This document shows, piece after piece, positions 8,021-8,543 of a stretch of DNA of 8,543 nt. The stretch is from NCBI GenBank assembly GCA_964476625.1, contig CAYZBJ010000110.1, positions 1 to 8,543 of the forward strand. Direction: 5' to 3'. The position numbers and the translations under genes were made by a program. The notes below the pieces were generated by a model. That model searched no databases. It saw only the letters and a list, made by a program, of their open reading frames with translations, and was not told the DNA's origin. The DNA comes from JAMLIN01 sp964476625 (GTDB lineage: Bacteria > Pseudomonadota > Gammaproteobacteria > Burkholderiales > Burkholderiaceae_E). Each line of letters starts with the position of its first letter. Position 1 is the stretch's first letter.

Positions 8021-8052
8021 AAAAAAAAGGGCCACCCGAGGGTGGCCCTTTT
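8021..8052 (-). terminator. Intrinsic terminator of the rRNA operon
   Basis: Read on the - strand, GGGCCACC (as 8048-8041) pairs perfectly with GGTGGCCC (8036-8029) around a four-base loop, and eight T (8028-8021) follow at once. Four A-T pairs extend the stem (8049-8052 with 8028-8025). It begins 9 bases after the 5S 3' end, as expected for the end of an rrn operon. Confidence 0.95.
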
Positions 8053-8060
8053 CAGGAAAC

Positions 8061-8177
8061 TGCCTGACGATGTCCTACTTTCACAAGCGAGCTGCTCACT
8101 ATCATCGGCGCTACGGCGTTTCACGGTCCTGTTCGGGATGGGAAGGAGTGGTTCCGCCGCGCTATGGTCATCAGGCA
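8061..8177 (-). rRNA. rrf: 5S ribosomal RNA
   Basis: A complete 5S gene of about 117 nt. The 5' TGCCTGATGA and 3' TCGTCAGGCA pair along the whole of helix I. Internal conserved elements are visible on the - strand: CCATCCCGAACAGG (helix III / loop C), ACCGTGAAACGCC, GCGCCGATGATAGTG, and GTGAAAGTAGGACATCG near the 3' end. The sequence style is betaproteobacterial. The ends are set by helix I and may be off by one or two bases. It lies between the 23S gene and the terminator. Confidence 0.95.
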
Positions 8178-8338
8178 TGACTGGTTGCCTCCCTGCCAAA
8201 GGCAGGAAAGCCAATTCACAAGAGATATCGACTCGTCCTTGTCAGCGGCGGGATCGCAATCCGGCCGCGAGGGTATGTGATGCAAACACAAGCCTGCGGT
8301 CAAGCTGACTTGCAGGGCATAAGCCCTGGCAAAGTTAT
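8178..8338 (-). other. 23S-5S internal transcribed spacer
   Basis: About 160 bases of rRNA operon spacer, with no tRNA. Two hairpins are visible: CCTGCC (8192-8197) with GGCAGG (8201-8206) around AAA, and a stem of about nine pairs with one bulged base between 8310-8318 and 8323-8332 around ATAA. The second is close to the 23S 3' end. They may guide rRNA processing; that is inference. Confidence 0.75.
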
Positions 8339-8543
8339 AGGGTCAAGCCTCACGGGCAATTAGTACTGGTTAGCTTAACGCATTACTGCGCTTCCACACC
8401 CAGCCTATCAACGTCCTGGTCTCGGACGACCCTACAGGGGGATCAAGTCCCCGGGAGATCTCATCTTCAGGCAAGTTTCCCGCTTAGATGCTTTCAGCGG
8501 TTATCTCTTCCACACTTAGCTACCCAGCAATGCCACTGGCGTG
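8339..8543 (-). rRNA. rrl: 23S ribosomal RNA, 3' terminal part only
   Basis: The last roughly 205 nt of 23S rRNA; the rest lies beyond the right edge. On the - strand it carries GATAACCGCTGAAAGCATC and AAGCGGGAAACTTGCC, GATGAGATCTCCC, and the 3' terminal CTAACCAGTACTAATTGCCC followed by GTGAGGCTTGACCCT. The TTGCCCGTGAGGCTTGA ending is typical of Burkholderiales-type 23S. The 3' end is placed by analogy with the E. coli terminus (AGGCTTAACCTT) and may shift by a few bases. Confidence 0.95.

Noticed and set aside
7935..8308. Short open frames running through the 5S gene and spacer on both strands
   Set aside because: They overlap a clear 5S rRNA and its terminator and have no protein-like features.
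7679..8338. tRNA genes beside or within the rRNA operon end
   Set aside because: No cloverleaf, TTC-loop or CCA-type acceptor pattern could be seen in either spacer.

Overview
The window is a high-GC bacterial fragment. The 5S and 23S rRNA sequences at its right end look like those of Betaproteobacteria, most likely Burkholderiales. This is judged from recognisable 5S loops and the 23S 3' terminal segment, not from a database search. A run of ten Ns at 876-885 shows that the sequence is a scaffolded draft assembly.

Left two thirds (1-6234, + strand): one tightly packed operon. It starts with the C-terminal part of an M20-family metallo-amidohydrolase (1-774, hippurate hydrolase / aminoacylase-like). 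A complete Dpp/Opp-type ABC peptide importer follows. Its first gene (771-3341) is unusual: a DppB-type permease and a family 5 substrate-binding protein are joined in one uninterrupted frame, with a signal-peptide-like segment at the junction. After it come a DppC-type permease (3395-4264), a DppD-type ATPase (4271-5257) with a four-cysteine C-terminal motif, and a DppF-type ATPase (5254-6234). Start/stop overlaps of the ATGA type at 771-774 and 5254-5257 suggest translational coupling. A working model is that the importer brings in a short peptide or N-acylated/amidated amino acid, which the M20 enzyme hydrolyses in the cytoplasm.

Middle (6203-7678, - strand): a GT4-like glycosyltransferase that converges on the importer operon and overlaps its last gene by 32 bp. 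Its C-terminus is a low-complexity tail built from a 21-bp / 7-residue tandem repeat. A gene-free stretch of about 340 bp (7679-8020) lies upstream of it and holds two small dyads but no convincing promoter.

Right end (8021-8543, - strand): the distal end of an rRNA operon, in transcription order the 23S 3' end, a spacer, the complete 5S and a strong intrinsic terminator.

I found no phage, CRISPR, transposon or toxin-antitoxin content. The two observations most worth checking are the permease/binding-protein fusion and the N gap. The sequence around the gap indicates that it is false: the right contig begins with a fold-back copy of the left contig end, and removing 876-905 restores the expected permease sequence in frame.
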